From the NCBI RefSeq assembly GCF_002836595.1, contig NZ_PJBB01000003.1, forward strand, positions 2,417,001 to 2,481,000: 64,000 nucleotides of DNA, in the 5' to 3' direction. This document shows, piece by piece, positions 1 to 8,841 of the stretch (positions are counted from its first letter, which is position 1; each line of letters opens with the position of its first letter). The stretch is from Tenacibaculum sp. Bg11-29 (GTDB lineage Bacteria > Bacteroidota > Bacteroidia > Flavobacteriales > Flavobacteriaceae). The notes under the pieces were generated by a model, which worked only from the letters and a program-made list of their open reading frames with translations, made no database searches and had not been told where the DNA came from. The position numbers and the translations under genes were made by a program.

Positions 1-494
1 GTAATATAGGGGCGACATTAAATAGTATTACAATTGTAGATAACTATCCAAAAATTTTCGAATGGATTAAACTATTTGATAATAACGTATGGTTTATTAT
101 TGGTATTATGATTTTAATAGCAGGAATTAATATGATTACAGCTTTGTTAGTGTTAATACTGGAAAGAGTACAAATGGTAGGTATATTAAAAGCCTTAGGA
201 GGTGCTAATTGGAGTATTCAAAAGATATTTTTATACAATGCTTCTTATCTGATTTTAAAAGGATTGTTTTGGGGAAATCTAATAGGAATAGCATTTCTTT
301 TAATTCAAAAATACTTCAAGGTAATTAGTTTAGATTCTACTATATATTCAGTAGCAACAGTACCTGTTTATATTAGTTTTTGGGCAGTATTACTTTTAAG
401 TTTAGGAACGTTATTATTATGTTTCCTAATGTTAGTAATTCCGTCATATATTATTACTAAAATACTGCCATCAAAATCCATTAAGTTTGCATAA
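1..494 (+). CDS. FtsX/LolE-type ABC transporter permease, C-terminal part
   Basis: The reading frame is open from the left edge (frame starting at base 3), so this is the end of a gene that begins outside the window. The visible part has three hydrophobic segments. The stretch ILERVQMVGILKALGG is the hallmark of the FtsX domain of MacB/LolC/LolE-type permeases, where it follows the second transmembrane helix. Such permeases work with a LolD-like ATPase, in Gram-negative bacteria most often to release lipoproteins from the inner membrane. The final segment ends in the usual short cytoplasmic tail. The ATPase is not in the window, so a role in lipoprotein release is inferred from family resemblance only. 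Confidence 0.85.
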   Translation, partial: NIGATLNSITIVDNYPKIFEWIKLFDNNVWFIIGIMILIAGINMITALLVLILERVQMVGILKALGGANWSIQKIFLYNASYLILKGLFWGNLIGIAFLLIQKYFKVISLDSTIYSVATVPVYISFWAVLLLSLGTLLLCFLMLVIPSYIITKILPSKSIKFA

Positions 495-499
495 AAGTA

Positions 500-1417
500 T
501 TAATCAGTAAACCAATCAAATTGGTTTTTGATTATAGTGTTTTTATTTTCTTGAATATGTTTTTTAAAAGCTTTTGATACAGAAGACAGGTTTTTAGACT
601 TTAACCAAATTAAATTCCAATTGGTTTCTATAGGTAAATCTTTTATATTAAGAATTTGTAGTTCTCCTTTTAGTAACTCGTTTTTAATGCCAATTGCTGG
701 CATTATTGAAATACCTAAGCCTGCAATTACGGCTTGTTTTACAGCTTCATTTGAGGTGAGCTCCATTTTTTTTTGAATTTTTATTTTGTGTTTTATTAAG
801 TATTTTTCCATTGCTAAACGAGTTGCAGAACCATTTTCTCTAAAAATAAAAGGAGTTTTATTTAATTCTTTTAATATTGATTTATCAACAGTTTTGTAGT
901 TCTTATTAGCAACAAAATAGAGGCTGTTTTTCATTAATTCTATACGCTCAATATTTAATTTTTTAGGAATTGTAGAAACCATAGCAAAGTCACATTCATT
1001 GTTTTCTAAACTCCTAATCACACTCATCTTATTGGTTACATCCATTGTTAAATCTACCATTTCATTTTTTTTTATAAAATCAGATAAAAAATAAGGCATA
1101 GCATATTTAGCTGTAGAAACGATAGCAATTTTTAATTTACCAGCTAATTTTCCTTCAAAAAGTGCAGATTTATAATTTATAGCTTCTACTTCATCTAAAA
1201 TTTTAGCAGCAGTATTAGATATTTCTTCTCCAAATTCTGTTATGTATAGTTTTCTTCCAACTATTTCAAAAAGAGGTAATTTAAATTGATCTTGAAAATT
1301 CTTCAACTGAATAGATACCGCTGGTTGTGTTAAAAATAATTGTTCAGAAGCTTTCGTTACACTTTTAACTTCTGCTATTTTTCTAAATATTTCTAATTGA
1401 TGTAATGTATAACTCAT
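500..1417 (-). CDS. LysR-family transcriptional regulator
   Basis: 305 residues, normal length for the family. The N-terminal winged helix-turn-helix is clear (LHQLEIFRKIAEVKSVTKAS, then LFLTQPAVSIQLKNFQ at residues 5-40). The remainder is a LysR substrate-binding domain with the typical AGLGISIMPAIG segment near residue 235. LysR proteins bind promoter DNA as tetramers and respond to a small-molecule coinducer. It is read leftward and converges with the permease (the stop codons are about 5 bp apart). To the right it is divergent from a small hypothetical gene and, further on, from the CBS-domain cystathionine/cysteine synthase at 2102. Resemblance to CysB/CbbR-type regulators makes sulfur metabolism a possible target, but no operator can be demonstrated. 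Confidence 0.9.
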   Translation of the reverse strand: MSYTLHQLEIFRKIAEVKSVTKASEQLFLTQPAVSIQLKNFQDQFKLPLFEIVGRKLYITEFGEEISNTAAKILDEVEAINYKSALFEGKLAGKLKIAIVSTAKYAMPYFLSDFIKKNEMVDLTMDVTNKMSVIRSLENNECDFAMVSTIPKKLNIERIELMKNSLYFVANKNYKTVDKSILKELNKTPFIFRENGSATRLAMEKYLIKHKIKIQKKMELTSNEAVKQAVIAGLGISIMPAIGIKNELLKGELQILNIKDLPIETNWNLIWLKSKNLSSVSKAFKKHIQENKNTIIKNQFDWFTD

Positions 1418-1528
1418 AAAATATTTTAATGTATTTTATAATAAATATAAATAAAAATATATGAAAAAAACATTATTTCTTTGTAAGATATAAGAACCAG
1501 TATAGTAGAGATTATAAAGGAAAAAATT

Positions 1529-1849
1529 ATGACAAACGAAACTTTAGAAGCATTAAAAGTTATGAATGAAACAACAGATAAACAATTAAAATTAATTGAT
1601 GGTAAGTTTACAAAAAGAGAAGTATTAAATATTATTGGTGATGTTGTAAATTTAAAAGTTAATTTTCATAAACTACAAAGACTATCTAGAACAGAAGGGA
1701 ATATAAATGACGAATGTAGCTATGATAATTCTAGAATTACTGAACTAATTACTGATAAAACAAATATGAAAGATTTTTTAAACTCATTAGAAAATAATGG
1801 ACGTAATATAAAAGTTTCAAGCACAATACATGTTTCTATTGAAGATTAA
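1529..1849 (+). CDS. small hypothetical protein (106 aa)
   Basis: I do not recognise this protein. It has 106 residues, no signal peptide and no membrane segment. It is polar and predicted mostly helical, with a 20-residue N-terminal helix-like stretch and a Lys/Asn-rich middle. A Shine-Dalgarno-like AAAGGA lies about 10 bases before the ATG, and a good terminator hairpin follows at 1875, so the gene appears to be a monocistronic unit. It lies between the divergent LysR gene and the CBS-domain enzyme. Codon use is the same A+T-rich style as its neighbours. Confidence 0.7.
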   Translation: MTNETLEALKVMNETTDKQLKLIDGKFTKREVLNIIGDVVNLKVNFHKLQRLSRTEGNINDECSYDNSRITELITDKTNMKDFLNSLENNGRNIKVSSTIHVSIED

Positions 1850-1874
1850 TTTTTGTTTAGATTTGAATCCCTGA

Positions 1875-1912
1875 GTAGGAAAGACTGCCTAAAAATAGAC
1901 TTTCCTGCTTTA
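1875..1912 (+). terminator. intrinsic terminator after the 1529 gene
   Basis: Hairpin with arms GTAGGAAAG (1875-1883) and CTTTCCTGC (1900-1908), extended inward by CT/AG after one mismatch, followed by TTTA. It sits 25 bases after the stop of the small hypothetical gene. Confidence 0.7.
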
Positions 1913-2075
1913 ATTTATACTTATTTATCTCTTAACAATATTATTTTATTTTTATAATTAGAATGTTATTTTAATAGCGATTCTATAAAATGGTTTATTT
2001 GTGCTCTTTAATATTTATAAAGTGTTAAGAGCAAGTAATGAAAGTACTATTTTTTAGAAAATGACTAAAAAGAAG

Positions 2076-2083
2076 TACCTTTG
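2076..2083 (+). promoter_or_regulatory. Bacteroidota -7 promoter element TACCTTTG
   Basis: TACCTTTG matches the TAnnTTTG -7 consensus of Bacteroidota sigma factors and lies 18 bases before the ATG at 2102. No clear TTG -33 box is seen. Confidence 0.7.
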
Positions 2084-2101
2084 CATTTGTAAAATTAAGA
2101 G

Positions 2102-3460
2102 ATGAAATACGCAAAAAATATATTAGAAACTATTGGTAATACACCGTTAGTTCAATTAAATTCTGTAACTAAAGAAATAGAAGCTTTAGTCTTAGCAAAG
2201 GTAGAAACCTTTAATCCAGGAAATTCAATAAAGGATAGAATGGCATTAAAAATGATTGAAGACGCTGAAGCTGATGGTCGTTTAAAACCAGGAGGAACTA
2301 TTATTGAAGGAACATCTGGGAATACAGGTATGGGATTGGCTTTAGCAGCTATTATAAAAGGGTACAAATGTATTTTTGTGATTTCTGATAAGCAGTCTAA
2401 AGAAAAAATGGATATTTTGCGTGCTGTAGGAGCAGAGGTTATTGTTTGTCCAACAAATGTAGAGCCAGAAGATCCTCGTTCGTATTATTCTGTTTCTAAG
2501 CGTTTAGGAGACGAAACCCCAAATTCATGGTATGTTAATCAGTACGATAATCCATCTAATGCTATAACTCATTACGAACAAACTGGACCAGAAATATGGG
2601 AGCAAACTGATGGTAAAATTACTCATTTAGTAGTGGGAGTTGGTACTGGAGGTACAATTTCTGGAACTGCTAAATTTTTAAAAGAGCAAAATCCAAATAT
2701 TAAAATTTGGGGAGTAGATACGTACGGTTCTGTATTCAAAAAATATCATGAAACAGGTATTTTTGATGAAAATGAAATTTATCCATATATCACAGAAGGA
2801 ATTGGAGAAGATATACTTCCAAAAAATGTAGATTTTTCTGTAATTGATGGGTTTACTAAAGTAACAGATAAAGATGCAGCTGTTTATACACGAAAAATAG
2901 CAAAGGAAGAAGGTATTTTTGTTGGTAATTCAGCAGGTTCAGCAATTAAAGGAATATTACAATTAAAAGAGCATTTTACAAAAGATGATGTTGTAGTTGT
3001 TATATTTCATGATCATGGAAGTAGGTATGTAGGTAAGATGTTTAATGATGATTGGATGCGAGAAAGAGGCTTCTTAGAAGAGAAAGGTACTACTGCAGAA
3101 GACTTAATAAAGTCGCATATTGATAAATCATTAATAACAGCACAAACAGAAGAATTAGTTTCACATGCTATTGAAAGAATGCGTGATTATAAAATTTCTC
3201 AAATACCTGTAAGAGATGTTAATGGTTTTGTTGGTTCTGTAGATGAATCAGCTTTATTACGTAGTTATATTGCAGATAAAAACATAGCGGATAAGCCCAT
3301 AAAAGAAGTAATGGGAGCCTTATATCCAGTAGTAAAACTAAATGCATCTATTGATGAAGTTTCTAAATTAATAACAAAAAACAACCAAGCAGTGTTAGTT
3401 GATTTAGAAAACGGTAAACATCATATTATAACAAAGTACGATATTATAAGTGCTATCTAA
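2102..3460 (+). CDS. Cystathionine beta-synthase / cysteine synthase-type PLP enzyme with C-terminal CBS pair
   Basis: 452 residues. The N-terminal two thirds is a fold-type II PLP enzyme of the CysK/CBS family: the PLP lysine is in NPGNSIKDRM (Lys44), the substrate loop is EGTSGNTGMGLA, and the phosphate-binding loop is GVGTGGTISGTAKF. The C-terminal part (from about residue 335) is a pair of CBS domains (VSHAIERMRDYKISQIPV and a second ending in HHIITKYDIISAI). CBS domains usually sense adenosyl compounds. The enzyme would join serine or O-acetylserine to homocysteine or sulfide in transsulfuration or cysteine synthesis; sequence alone does not separate the two. The -7 promoter at 2076 and the tandem terminators at 3510 indicate a single-gene unit. 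Confidence 0.92.
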   Translation: MKYAKNILETIGNTPLVQLNSVTKEIEALVLAKVETFNPGNSIKDRMALKMIEDAEADGRLKPGGTIIEGTSGNTGMGLALAAIIKGYKCIFVISDKQSKEKMDILRAVGAEVIVCPTNVEPEDPRSYYSVSKRLGDETPNSWYVNQYDNPSNAITHYEQTGPEIWEQTDGKITHLVVGVGTGGTISGTAKFLKEQNPNIKIWGVDTYGSVFKKYHETGIFDENEIYPYITEGIGEDILPKNVDFSVIDGFTKVTDKDAAVYTRKIAKEEGIFVGNSAGSAIKGILQLKEHFTKDDVVVVIFHDHGSRYVGKMFNDDWMRERGFLEEKGTTAEDLIKSHIDKSLITAQTEELVSHAIERMRDYKISQIPVRDVNGFVGSVDESALLRSYIADKNIADKPIKEVMGALYPVVKLNASIDEVSKLITKNNQAVLVDLENGKHHIITKYDIISAI

Positions 3461-3509
3461 TTAGAATAAAGGAGTAGGATTAACTATTTTCTATATTTTA
3501 TAAAATACA

Positions 3510-3540
3510 AAAAGCCCACTCAAACGAGTGGGCTTTTGTT
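3510..3540 (+). terminator. bidirectional terminator, copy 1
   Basis: Perfect 10-bp-plus stem AAGCCCACTC / GAGTGGGCTT with loop AAAC, A-run before and T-run after. It can serve both the CBS-domain enzyme (rightward) and lipA (leftward). It forms part of a duplicated unit; the stem in copy 2 differs at two base pairs, both compensated. Confidence 0.85.
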
Positions 3541-3615
3541 ATTTAACTAATTCAAATAGTTTACACAATGAAAACAGTTTACAAGGTTGTTTTCAATTTT
3601 GTTTTTAATCAATAA
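3510..3615 (+). repeat. duplicated unit, copy 1: hairpin plus 15-codon ORF
   Basis: The hairpin at 3510 is followed, after a conserved spacer containing TTACACA, by a mini-ORF at 3568-3615 (starts MKTVYK, 15 residues, ends in TAA). The same arrangement recurs exactly 213 bp downstream. Over 73 aligned bases from the stem to ACAAGG I count about 10 differences and no gaps. There is no recognisable ribosome-binding site, so translation is uncertain. The function is unknown. Confidence 0.6.
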
Positions 3616-3722
3616 TTGCGCCGTAAACCTATTTTTAGAATTTAAATGCTTGTTTATCTTAAATAAAAGTGTTTATTCGATGGGTTTTTTTGGTAGGAAC
3701 GAATTTACTTTTCATTAAATAT

Positions 3723-3822
3723 AAAAGCCTATTCAAAAGAATAGGCTTTTATTAATTTATTAATTCAAATAATTTACACAATGAAAACAGTTTACAAGGC
3801 TCTTTTCATATACTTAACTTAA
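3723..3822 (+). repeat. duplicated unit, copy 2: hairpin plus 13-codon ORF
   Basis: Hairpin AAGCCTATTC / GAATAGGCTT (loop AAAA) at 3725-3750, then the same spacer and a mini-ORF at 3781-3822 that also begins MKTVYK and ends after 13 residues. The hairpin has flanking A and T runs, so it is also a bidirectional terminator between the converging genes. Apart from these two units, the 463-bp gap 3461-3923 holds nothing else I can identify. Confidence 0.6.
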
Positions 3823-3923
3823 TAAGTACGTAGGCAAAAGTAAAAAATAAACTGTGTAAAATAGTGTTGAATTAGTTAATTGACATTTTTTTAACATTAA
3901 AACGTTAAAATGTTAAGGAATTA

Positions 3924-4793
3924 TTAATTAGCGTGTTTATGTGCTTTGTAAGATGATCGTACTAAAGGACCACTTTCTACATACATAAATCCCATTTCTA
4001 AACCTAATGTCTCATATTTTTTAAATTGCTCAGGAGTAATAAATTCTTTAAGAGGTAGATGTTTTTTACTAGGTTGTAAATATTGACCTATAGTAATAAT
4101 ATCTAATCCTACACCACGTAAGTCTTTCATTGTTTGAATAACTTCATCTTCAGTTTCACCTAAACCTAACATCATTCCAGATTTAGTACGCATTCCTTTT
4201 TCCTTTAAGTACTTTAAAACACTTAAACTTCTATCATATTTCGCTTGAATACGAACTTCACGAGTTAATCTACGAACTGTTTCAACATTGTGAGAAACTA
4301 CTTCTGGAGCAACCTCAATGATTCTGTTAATTTGTTTTTCGTTTCCTTGAAAATCAGGAATTAATGTTTCTAAAGTAGTATTTGGGTTTGCTCTACGAAT
4401 AGCGTTTACTGTCTCAGCCCAAATAATAGAACCACCATCTTTTAGGTCATCTCTATCAACAGATGTTAATACAGCATGTTTAATGCTCATTAACTTAATA
4501 GATCTAGCTACTTTTTCTGGTTCATCCCATTCAACAGTTTCAGGTCTTCCGGTTTTTACACCACAAAAACCACAAGAACGAGTACATATATTACCTAAAA
4601 TCATAAATGTAGCAGTTCCTTCTCCCCAGCATTCTCCCATGTTAGGGCAGCTTCCACTCGTACAAATAGTATTTAATTTGTATTTATCAACTAAACCTCT
4701 TAAGTCGGTGTATTTCTTACCAACAGGTAATTTTACACGTAACCATTTTGGTTTTTTTACTCTTTCAGGTATTACTAAAGATTCGTTTGCCAT
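3924..4793 (-). CDS. lipA: Lipoyl synthase
   Basis: 289 residues from the ATG at 4793 ([20 protein letters not shown]). An in-frame upstream extension to 4853 exists, but it overlaps the upstream gene and is not conserved-looking. Both iron-sulfur cluster motifs are present: the auxiliary cluster cysteines in [12 protein letters not shown] and the radical-SAM motif CTRSCGFC; the C-terminal SSY segment ([12 protein letters not shown]) supplies the serine ligand known in LipA. The enzyme inserts two sulfurs into octanoyl groups on lipoyl-dependent proteins, using SAM and sacrificing its auxiliary cluster. It follows the Nramp-like gene by 38 bp, so the two may be cotranscribed, possibly linking metal supply and Fe-S demand. 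The mRNA would end at the bidirectional hairpins at 3723 and 3510. Confidence 0.97.
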   Translation of the reverse strand: MANESLVIPERVKKPKWLRVKLPVGKKYTDLRGLVDKYKLNTICTSGSCPNMGECWGEGTATFMILGNICTRSCGFCGVKTGRPETVEWDEPEKVARSIKLMSIKHAVLTSVDRDDLKDGGSIIWAETVNAIRRANPNTTLETLIPDFQGNEKQINRIIEVAPEVVSHNVETVRRLTREVRIQAKYDRSLSVLKYLKEKGMRTKSGMMLGLGETEDEVIQTMKDLRGVGLDIITIGQYLQPSKKHLPLKEFITPEQFKKYETLGLEMGFMYVESGPLVRSSYKAHKHAN

Positions 4794-4831
4794 TCGATAA
4801 AAATTGAAATGCAAATTTACAAAGAAAAGAA

Positions 4832-6052
4832 TTATAAATTCACTAAAAACCAAATACTAAATCCAACTAAAAAAACAATTCCTGTAATACTTAAAATACG
4901 TAAAGGCAATTTTGGCCTATTCTTTTTAGGAGTATGCTTTCCTGTAATAAGTATATAATTTAAAATAGCATAAAAAGGGGCTGTTAAAAATGATAAAATA
5001 GTTGCTGTTTTAACTAGGAATCCCATATCGGCTAAGAAATATTTTAATACAATAAAAGTACCAATGGCAAGAAAGAGTATCCAAAACCAATAGTTTAGCT
5101 TATTTTTTTTACTAAAGAGTAAATTAGATGTTTTTGTCATTGCTCTTGGTGAGGCATCTAAAGTTGTTAAAGTGGTGCTAAACATTGTTGTAAAGGCAGC
5201 AATTCCTATGAATAAATAAGAAAAATCACCTAGGTTTTTGGTGTATAAGTTTATTAATTGTGAGGCAAAAAGATTTCCTTTATTAGAAAAAGATTCTCCT
5301 GATCGATACATTACTAAGGCGCCAAGTATAACAAAACATACGCTTAAAAAGAATGTGCCTAGGTATCCAATGTTAAAATCGAAAATAGCATCTTTAGGTT
5401 TAATCTTTTCGAAAGTAGTTTTGCTCTTTTCGATCGACCATAATGAATGCCAAATAGAAATATCTAAAGGGGCAGGCATCCATCCTAAAAAAGCAATTAA
5501 GAAAGTAATTTGCGCAGTTCCGCTAGGTATTATTTGTTGAAAAGTGAATCCTTTTTGAGTACTGAATATGGCAACATTTACGGCTATAATTGTACTTACT
5601 GTTAATATAATAATAATGTATTTCATTAAATTATCCAGAAGCTTATATTTTCCGATACCTAAGATAATAATACTTATAAATAATATAATTACAGACCAAA
5701 TAATTAAGTCGTTAGTAAAACCAAAAATAGTTGAAGCTAAGCTAGCGGTAACTATTGTTACAGCGGCCTGAATGGTAAACATAGTAGCAAAATTTAAGAT
5801 GTAATAACAAATTAGAACACCTTTTCCTAATTTTTTATAACCATCTAATAATGTTTCACCTGTAGCAGCAGCATAGCGTGGACCGAATTGAAAAAAAGGA
5901 TATTTAAAAATATTTACAATTAATAATGCCCAAAGTAAGCCGAAACCAAAATCGGCACCAGCTCTTGTAGATTGTACAAGGTGGGATACACCAATAGCTG
6001 CGCCAGCAAATAACAACCCAGGGCCAAGTATGCTTGAAAGAGATTTTTTCAT
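4832..6052 (-). CDS. Nramp-family (SLC11-like) transporter with non-canonical metal site
   Basis: 406 residues and about 11 hydrophobic segments. The N-terminus [18 protein letters not shown] and the TM6 region [14 protein letters not shown] align with the Nramp fold. In classical Mn/Fe Nramps, however, TM1 carries DPGN and TM6 carries an A/C-x-M-P-H type motif; here these are replaced by GVSH and MPAP, so the usual metal-coordinating Asp, Asn and Met surroundings are not intact. It may carry another ion such as Mg2+ or a small solute, as seen for other divergent Nramp-related groups. The family assignment is firm; the substrate is not. It is the upstream gene of a likely pair with lipA. Confidence 0.85.
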   Translation of the reverse strand: MKKSLSSILGPGLLFAGAAIGVSHLVQSTRAGADFGFGLLWALLIVNIFKYPFFQFGPRYAAATGETLLDGYKKLGKGVLICYYILNFATMFTIQAAVTIVTASLASTIFGFTNDLIIWSVIILFISIIILGIGKYKLLDNLMKYIIIILTVSTIIAVNVAIFSTQKGFTFQQIIPSGTAQITFLIAFLGWMPAPLDISIWHSLWSIEKSKTTFEKIKPKDAIFDFNIGYLGTFFLSVCFVILGALVMYRSGESFSNKGNLFASQLINLYTKNLGDFSYLFIGIAAFTTMFSTTLTTLDASPRAMTKTSNLLFSKKNKLNYWFWILFLAIGTFIVLKYFLADMGFLVKTATILSFLTAPFYAILNYILITGKHTPKKNRPKLPLRILSITGIVFLVGFSIWFLVNL

Positions 6053-6145
6053 AATGGGGAATGAAAATAAATTTATTAAAAAGGGGTGAATTTATTCAGA
6101 TATGTTACAATGTTTTGGTAATCTGGTAATTAAAATATTGGTAAG

Positions 6146-6709
6146 TTAAGCTTTCTTTATTATTTCAGCTAATAATTTTTTAGCTCTCAATAATTTTATT
6201 TTAACATTATTCATTGGTTCACCAATTGTTTCAGAAATTTCTTTGTAGCTTAATTCTTGAAAAAAACGTAAATTAATTATTTCTTGGTATTTAGGTTTTA
6301 ACTTTTTAATATCTTTTAAAAGTTTTGCCAAATTTTGTTCAGTAATAATTTTATCTTGAGGAGAAGGAGAGTTGTCAACAACTCGAAAAGCTGCTTCTTC
6401 TTGTTCTTTGGAGGTATCTAGTAAAATAAATGTTTTTTTCTTTCTTAAAGAATCAATATAAACATTTTTAGAAATAGAAATTAACCATGTTTTAAATTGA
6501 TATTTTTCATCAAATGTCTGAATCTTATCAAAAGCTTTAGAAAAAGTACGAATGGTAATATCTTCAGCGTCATTATCATTTTTAATTTTTGATAATTGAT
6601 AGTGATATACATTACCCCAAAAAGTATCTAATAAAAAATTAAAAGATAATTGATTTCCTTTTTTTGCTAGCTGAATATGCTCAAGTACTTCTTTTTTATT
6701 TATTTCCAA
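6146..6709 (-). CDS. ECF-type RNA polymerase sigma factor
   Basis: 187 residues. Sigma region 2 lies at about residues 20-95 (DAEDITIRTFSKAFDKIQTF and FKTWLISISKNVYIDSLRKK). Region 4 lies at about 135-185 (LKPKYQEIINLRFFQELSYK followed by a helix-turn-helix ending in KLLRAKKLL). Like other group IV sigmas it would direct RNA polymerase to a specific promoter set in response to a signal. No anti-sigma gene is adjacent: upstream is the small Cys-rich membrane protein (170 bp away) and downstream the Nramp-like transporter. Its regulon is unknown. Confidence 0.92.
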   Translation of the reverse strand: MEINKKEVLEHIQLAKKGNQLSFNFLLDTFWGNVYHYQLSKIKNDNDAEDITIRTFSKAFDKIQTFDEKYQFKTWLISISKNVYIDSLRKKKTFILLDTSKEQEEAAFRVVDNSPSPQDKIITEQNLAKLLKDIKKLKPKYQEIINLRFFQELSYKEISETIGEPMNNVKIKLLRAKKLLAEIIKKA

Positions 6710-6878
6710 TATGTAGGTTTAGAAATTGTATTTGATAAATATAATGATTTGTAATAGTAATTAGACAACTATTAATTATAGTGGTAATAAATTAAGTTTA
6801 AATTATATGTATCAAAAAAATATGATAATAGCGATAAAAAAGTAAAGTTAGAACAAATTTTATATAAAAAAAAGATGA

Positions 6879-7094
6879 TTAATTATTGTGTTCAGAATCA
6901 TTACAAGAATCAAACTGATCAGGTGTTTTTCCACAAAAACCACAAGATTCACCGCTTTCATTCAAAACAGGATTTTGACTAGCACAAGTACCTGCAAATT
7001 CTCCATCCTTTTTTGCCCAAATCTTTATTGCAATTCCTGCAAAAGCTAAAGCCAATAACCCAATGGTAACAAAAAATAGTTTCATTTTTTTCAA
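6879..7094 (-). CDS. small membrane-anchored Cys-rich protein (71 aa)
   Basis: 71 residues: one N-terminal transmembrane segment (LFFVTIGLLALAFAGIAIKI), then a short exposed tail with four cysteines in the pattern C-x13-C-x2-C-x8-C (CASQNP, CGFCGKTPDQFDSC). Similar small proteins annotated only as 'membrane or secreted protein' are common in flavobacteria; no function is known to me. The CGFCG centre resembles a metal- or disulfide-binding knuckle. A good -7 element (TATCTTTG on the minus strand at 7106-7113) lies just upstream, so it has its own promoter, divergent from aquaporin. MKKMKLFF allows a second start three codons in. Confidence 0.75.
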   Translation of the reverse strand: MKKMKLFFVTIGLLALAFAGIAIKIWAKKDGEFAGTCASQNPVLNESGESCGFCGKTPDQFDSCNDSEHNN

Positions 7095-7105
7095 ATTTTG
7101 TAATG

Positions 7106-7113
7106 CAAAGATA
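7106..7113 (-). promoter_or_regulatory. -7 element TATCTTTG for the 71-aa gene
   Basis: Reverse complement of CAAAGATA. It fits TAnnTTTG and ends 12 bases before the start codon at 7094, implying a very short leader. Confidence 0.65.
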
Positions 7114-7217
7114 CGAATTTACTCTTTTATAAAATTTATTTGTGATAGAATTATAGATGTGACTTTTAGTTTTTTTAGGGTCATAATTAATAATCAATCA
7201 ATTTAAAATAATAACAT

Positions 7218-7904
7218 ATGAAAAAATATTTAGCAGAATTATTCGGAACATTTTGGTTAGTTTTTGGAGGTTGTGGTAGTGCAATTTTTGCAGCTGGTTT
7301 TCCTGATTTAGGAATCGGTTTTATGGGAGTTTCTTTAGCTTTTGGTTTAACAGTATTAACAATGGCGTATGCAGTAGGACATATTTCTGGAGGACATTTT
7401 AATCCTGCAGTTTCATTAGGTCTGTGGGCAGGAGGTAAGTTTTCATCAAAAGAATTATTACCGTATGTTGTATCTCAATTAATAGGAGCAATTTTAGCAG
7501 CAACAGCTTTATTCTTTATTGTTTCAGGGAAATCTGATTTTGAATCTATAGGTGGGTTTGCTGCCAATGGTTACGGAGCATTATCGCCTGGTGGTTATAA
7601 TATGGCTTCTGCTTTTATCGCTGAGTTTTTATTAACGATGTTTTTCTTATTAATTATTTTAGGAAGCACAAATGAAAGAGCGCCTAAAGGATTTGCCCCA
7701 ATAGCTATTGGTTTAGGATTAACATTAATACATTTAATAAGTATACCAATAACAAATACTTCAGTAAATCCTGCACGTTCTATGAGCCAGGCAATATTTG
7801 CAGGTGGTGAATACTTAACACAATCTTGGTTGTTTTGGATTGCACCTATTGCAGGAGCAATTGTGGCAGGGTTTATTCATAAATCATTATTTGATAAAGC
7901 GTAA
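7218..7904 (+). CDS. aqpZ: Aquaporin Z (MIP family water channel)
   Basis: 228 residues with six membrane segments and two re-entrant NPA half-helices: [17 protein letters not shown] near residue 65 and [19 protein letters not shown] near residue 185. The selectivity filter looks like the water-specific type (His in loop E helix region, Arg after the second NPA). The N-terminus [20 protein letters not shown] is typical of AqpZ rather than GlpF. It would equilibrate water across the inner membrane during osmotic shifts. Monocistronic and divergent from the 71-aa gene; I see no clear -7 consensus upstream. Confidence 0.95.
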   Translation: MKKYLAELFGTFWLVFGGCGSAIFAAGFPDLGIGFMGVSLAFGLTVLTMAYAVGHISGGHFNPAVSLGLWAGGKFSSKELLPYVVSQLIGAILAATALFFIVSGKSDFESIGGFAANGYGALSPGGYNMASAFIAEFLLTMFFLLIILGSTNERAPKGFAPIAIGLGLTLIHLISIPITNTSVNPARSMSQAIFAGGEYLTQSWLFWIAPIAGAIVAGFIHKSLFDKA

Positions 7905-8099
7905 AATTCTATTGAAAATTTGTGGTTTCTTGTATATAGCATCTGAAAATTAATAAATTAAAAGAATATCTCAATTTTGTTTTTAATAATATAACTTTTA
8001 TTATATTCGGTAAAATTTTGTTGAAATAAGTTGTTTTTGATTAACAATAACACAAATTTTTATATAAAAAAAGTAGTAACAATTAATAAATAATAAGAA

Positions 8100-8594
8100 A
8101 TGTCCCTCGTAAAAAATCAATGTAATATAATATTACCTCCAGGTGATTCTCATAGAGAAATAACAGAAATTGAACATTCTGGTGATATAACAATTCCACA
8201 TAGTTTCGACGAAACTCCACCATTGGTTCCTCATGTAAGAGCCACTAAAGAAAATAATTATATTGCTATTGAAGCTATTGTTTTTATTGACTCAACAATA
8301 AAGCGCCCAAAACTTCTAGTATCGCAGCTTTTGTCTGTTAATATGGAAGGTAAATATCAATTGCAATTTTTTATTCATTGTAGTGGAGATGAAATTGAAC
8401 GGTTAAGAGAAAACAGATCAAGAGTTTCATACAAAGCTTTTACTGTAAAATTCGACACAAAGAACACTGCGATTAACTTTCCAAAAGGTGTTACACTAGA
8501 GCATGTAAAAATAACACAAACATTTTTATGGAATATAGACCCTGAAACTTCAAGGGGAACTGAAACTGTTGTTTTAACGACTGAAACATTTTAA
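8100..8594 (+). CDS. hypothetical protein (164 aa)
   Basis: I do not recognise this protein. 164 residues, no signal peptide, no membrane helix, no cysteine pair; a probable beta-rich domain (alternating segments such as YIAIEAIVFID, YQLQFFIHCSG, VSYKAFTVKFD, VKITQTFLW). It stands alone with about 195 bp before and 247 bp after it, and is closed by a very long hairpin at 8635. Its position beside the histidine kinase operon, and its style (leaderless, beta-rich, orphan) like the genes at 11688 and 12808, suggest a common accessory function, but nothing shows what that is. Confidence 0.65.
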   Translation: MSLVKNQCNIILPPGDSHREITEIEHSGDITIPHSFDETPPLVPHVRATKENNYIAIEAIVFIDSTIKRPKLLVSQLLSVNMEGKYQLQFFIHCSGDEIERLRENRSRVSYKAFTVKFDTKNTAINFPKGVTLEHVKITQTFLWNIDPETSRGTETVVLTTETF

Positions 8595-8634
8595 ATAAAA
8601 TAATAACTTAATAAAAAAACTAGTCTGTTTTTAT

Positions 8635-8678
8635 GAAATGAAAGATGTATTACTTTATGTAATTACATCTTTCATTTC
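8635..8678 (+). terminator. long hairpin downstream of the 8100 gene
   Basis: GAAATGAAAGATGTATTAC pairs with GTAATTACATCTTTCATTTC (one bulged A), loop TTTAT, giving a stem of about 19 bp. There is no proper T-run after it, so it may be a terminator, an RNA 3'-end stabiliser or a DNA palindrome. The rest of 8595-8841 shows nothing else. Confidence 0.55.
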
Positions 8679-8841
8679 TATACACAAACCCGAACAAAAG
8701 CCAAATTTAGCCAGATATCATCTAAATCTTCATAAAAATAAAAGCAATATTTGAAGGCATACTGTATTCTTACATTTAGCTCAAATACAAAAACAAATCT
8801 CGTTTCAGTTTTATATTAGGTAAGGCATATTAAAATATATT

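Noticed and set aside
3568..3822. Mini-ORFs as true leader peptides controlling lipA or the CBS enzyme
   Set aside because: They lie downstream of the CBS gene and on the strand opposite lipA, so they cannot be attenuating leaders of either; reported only as a repeat.
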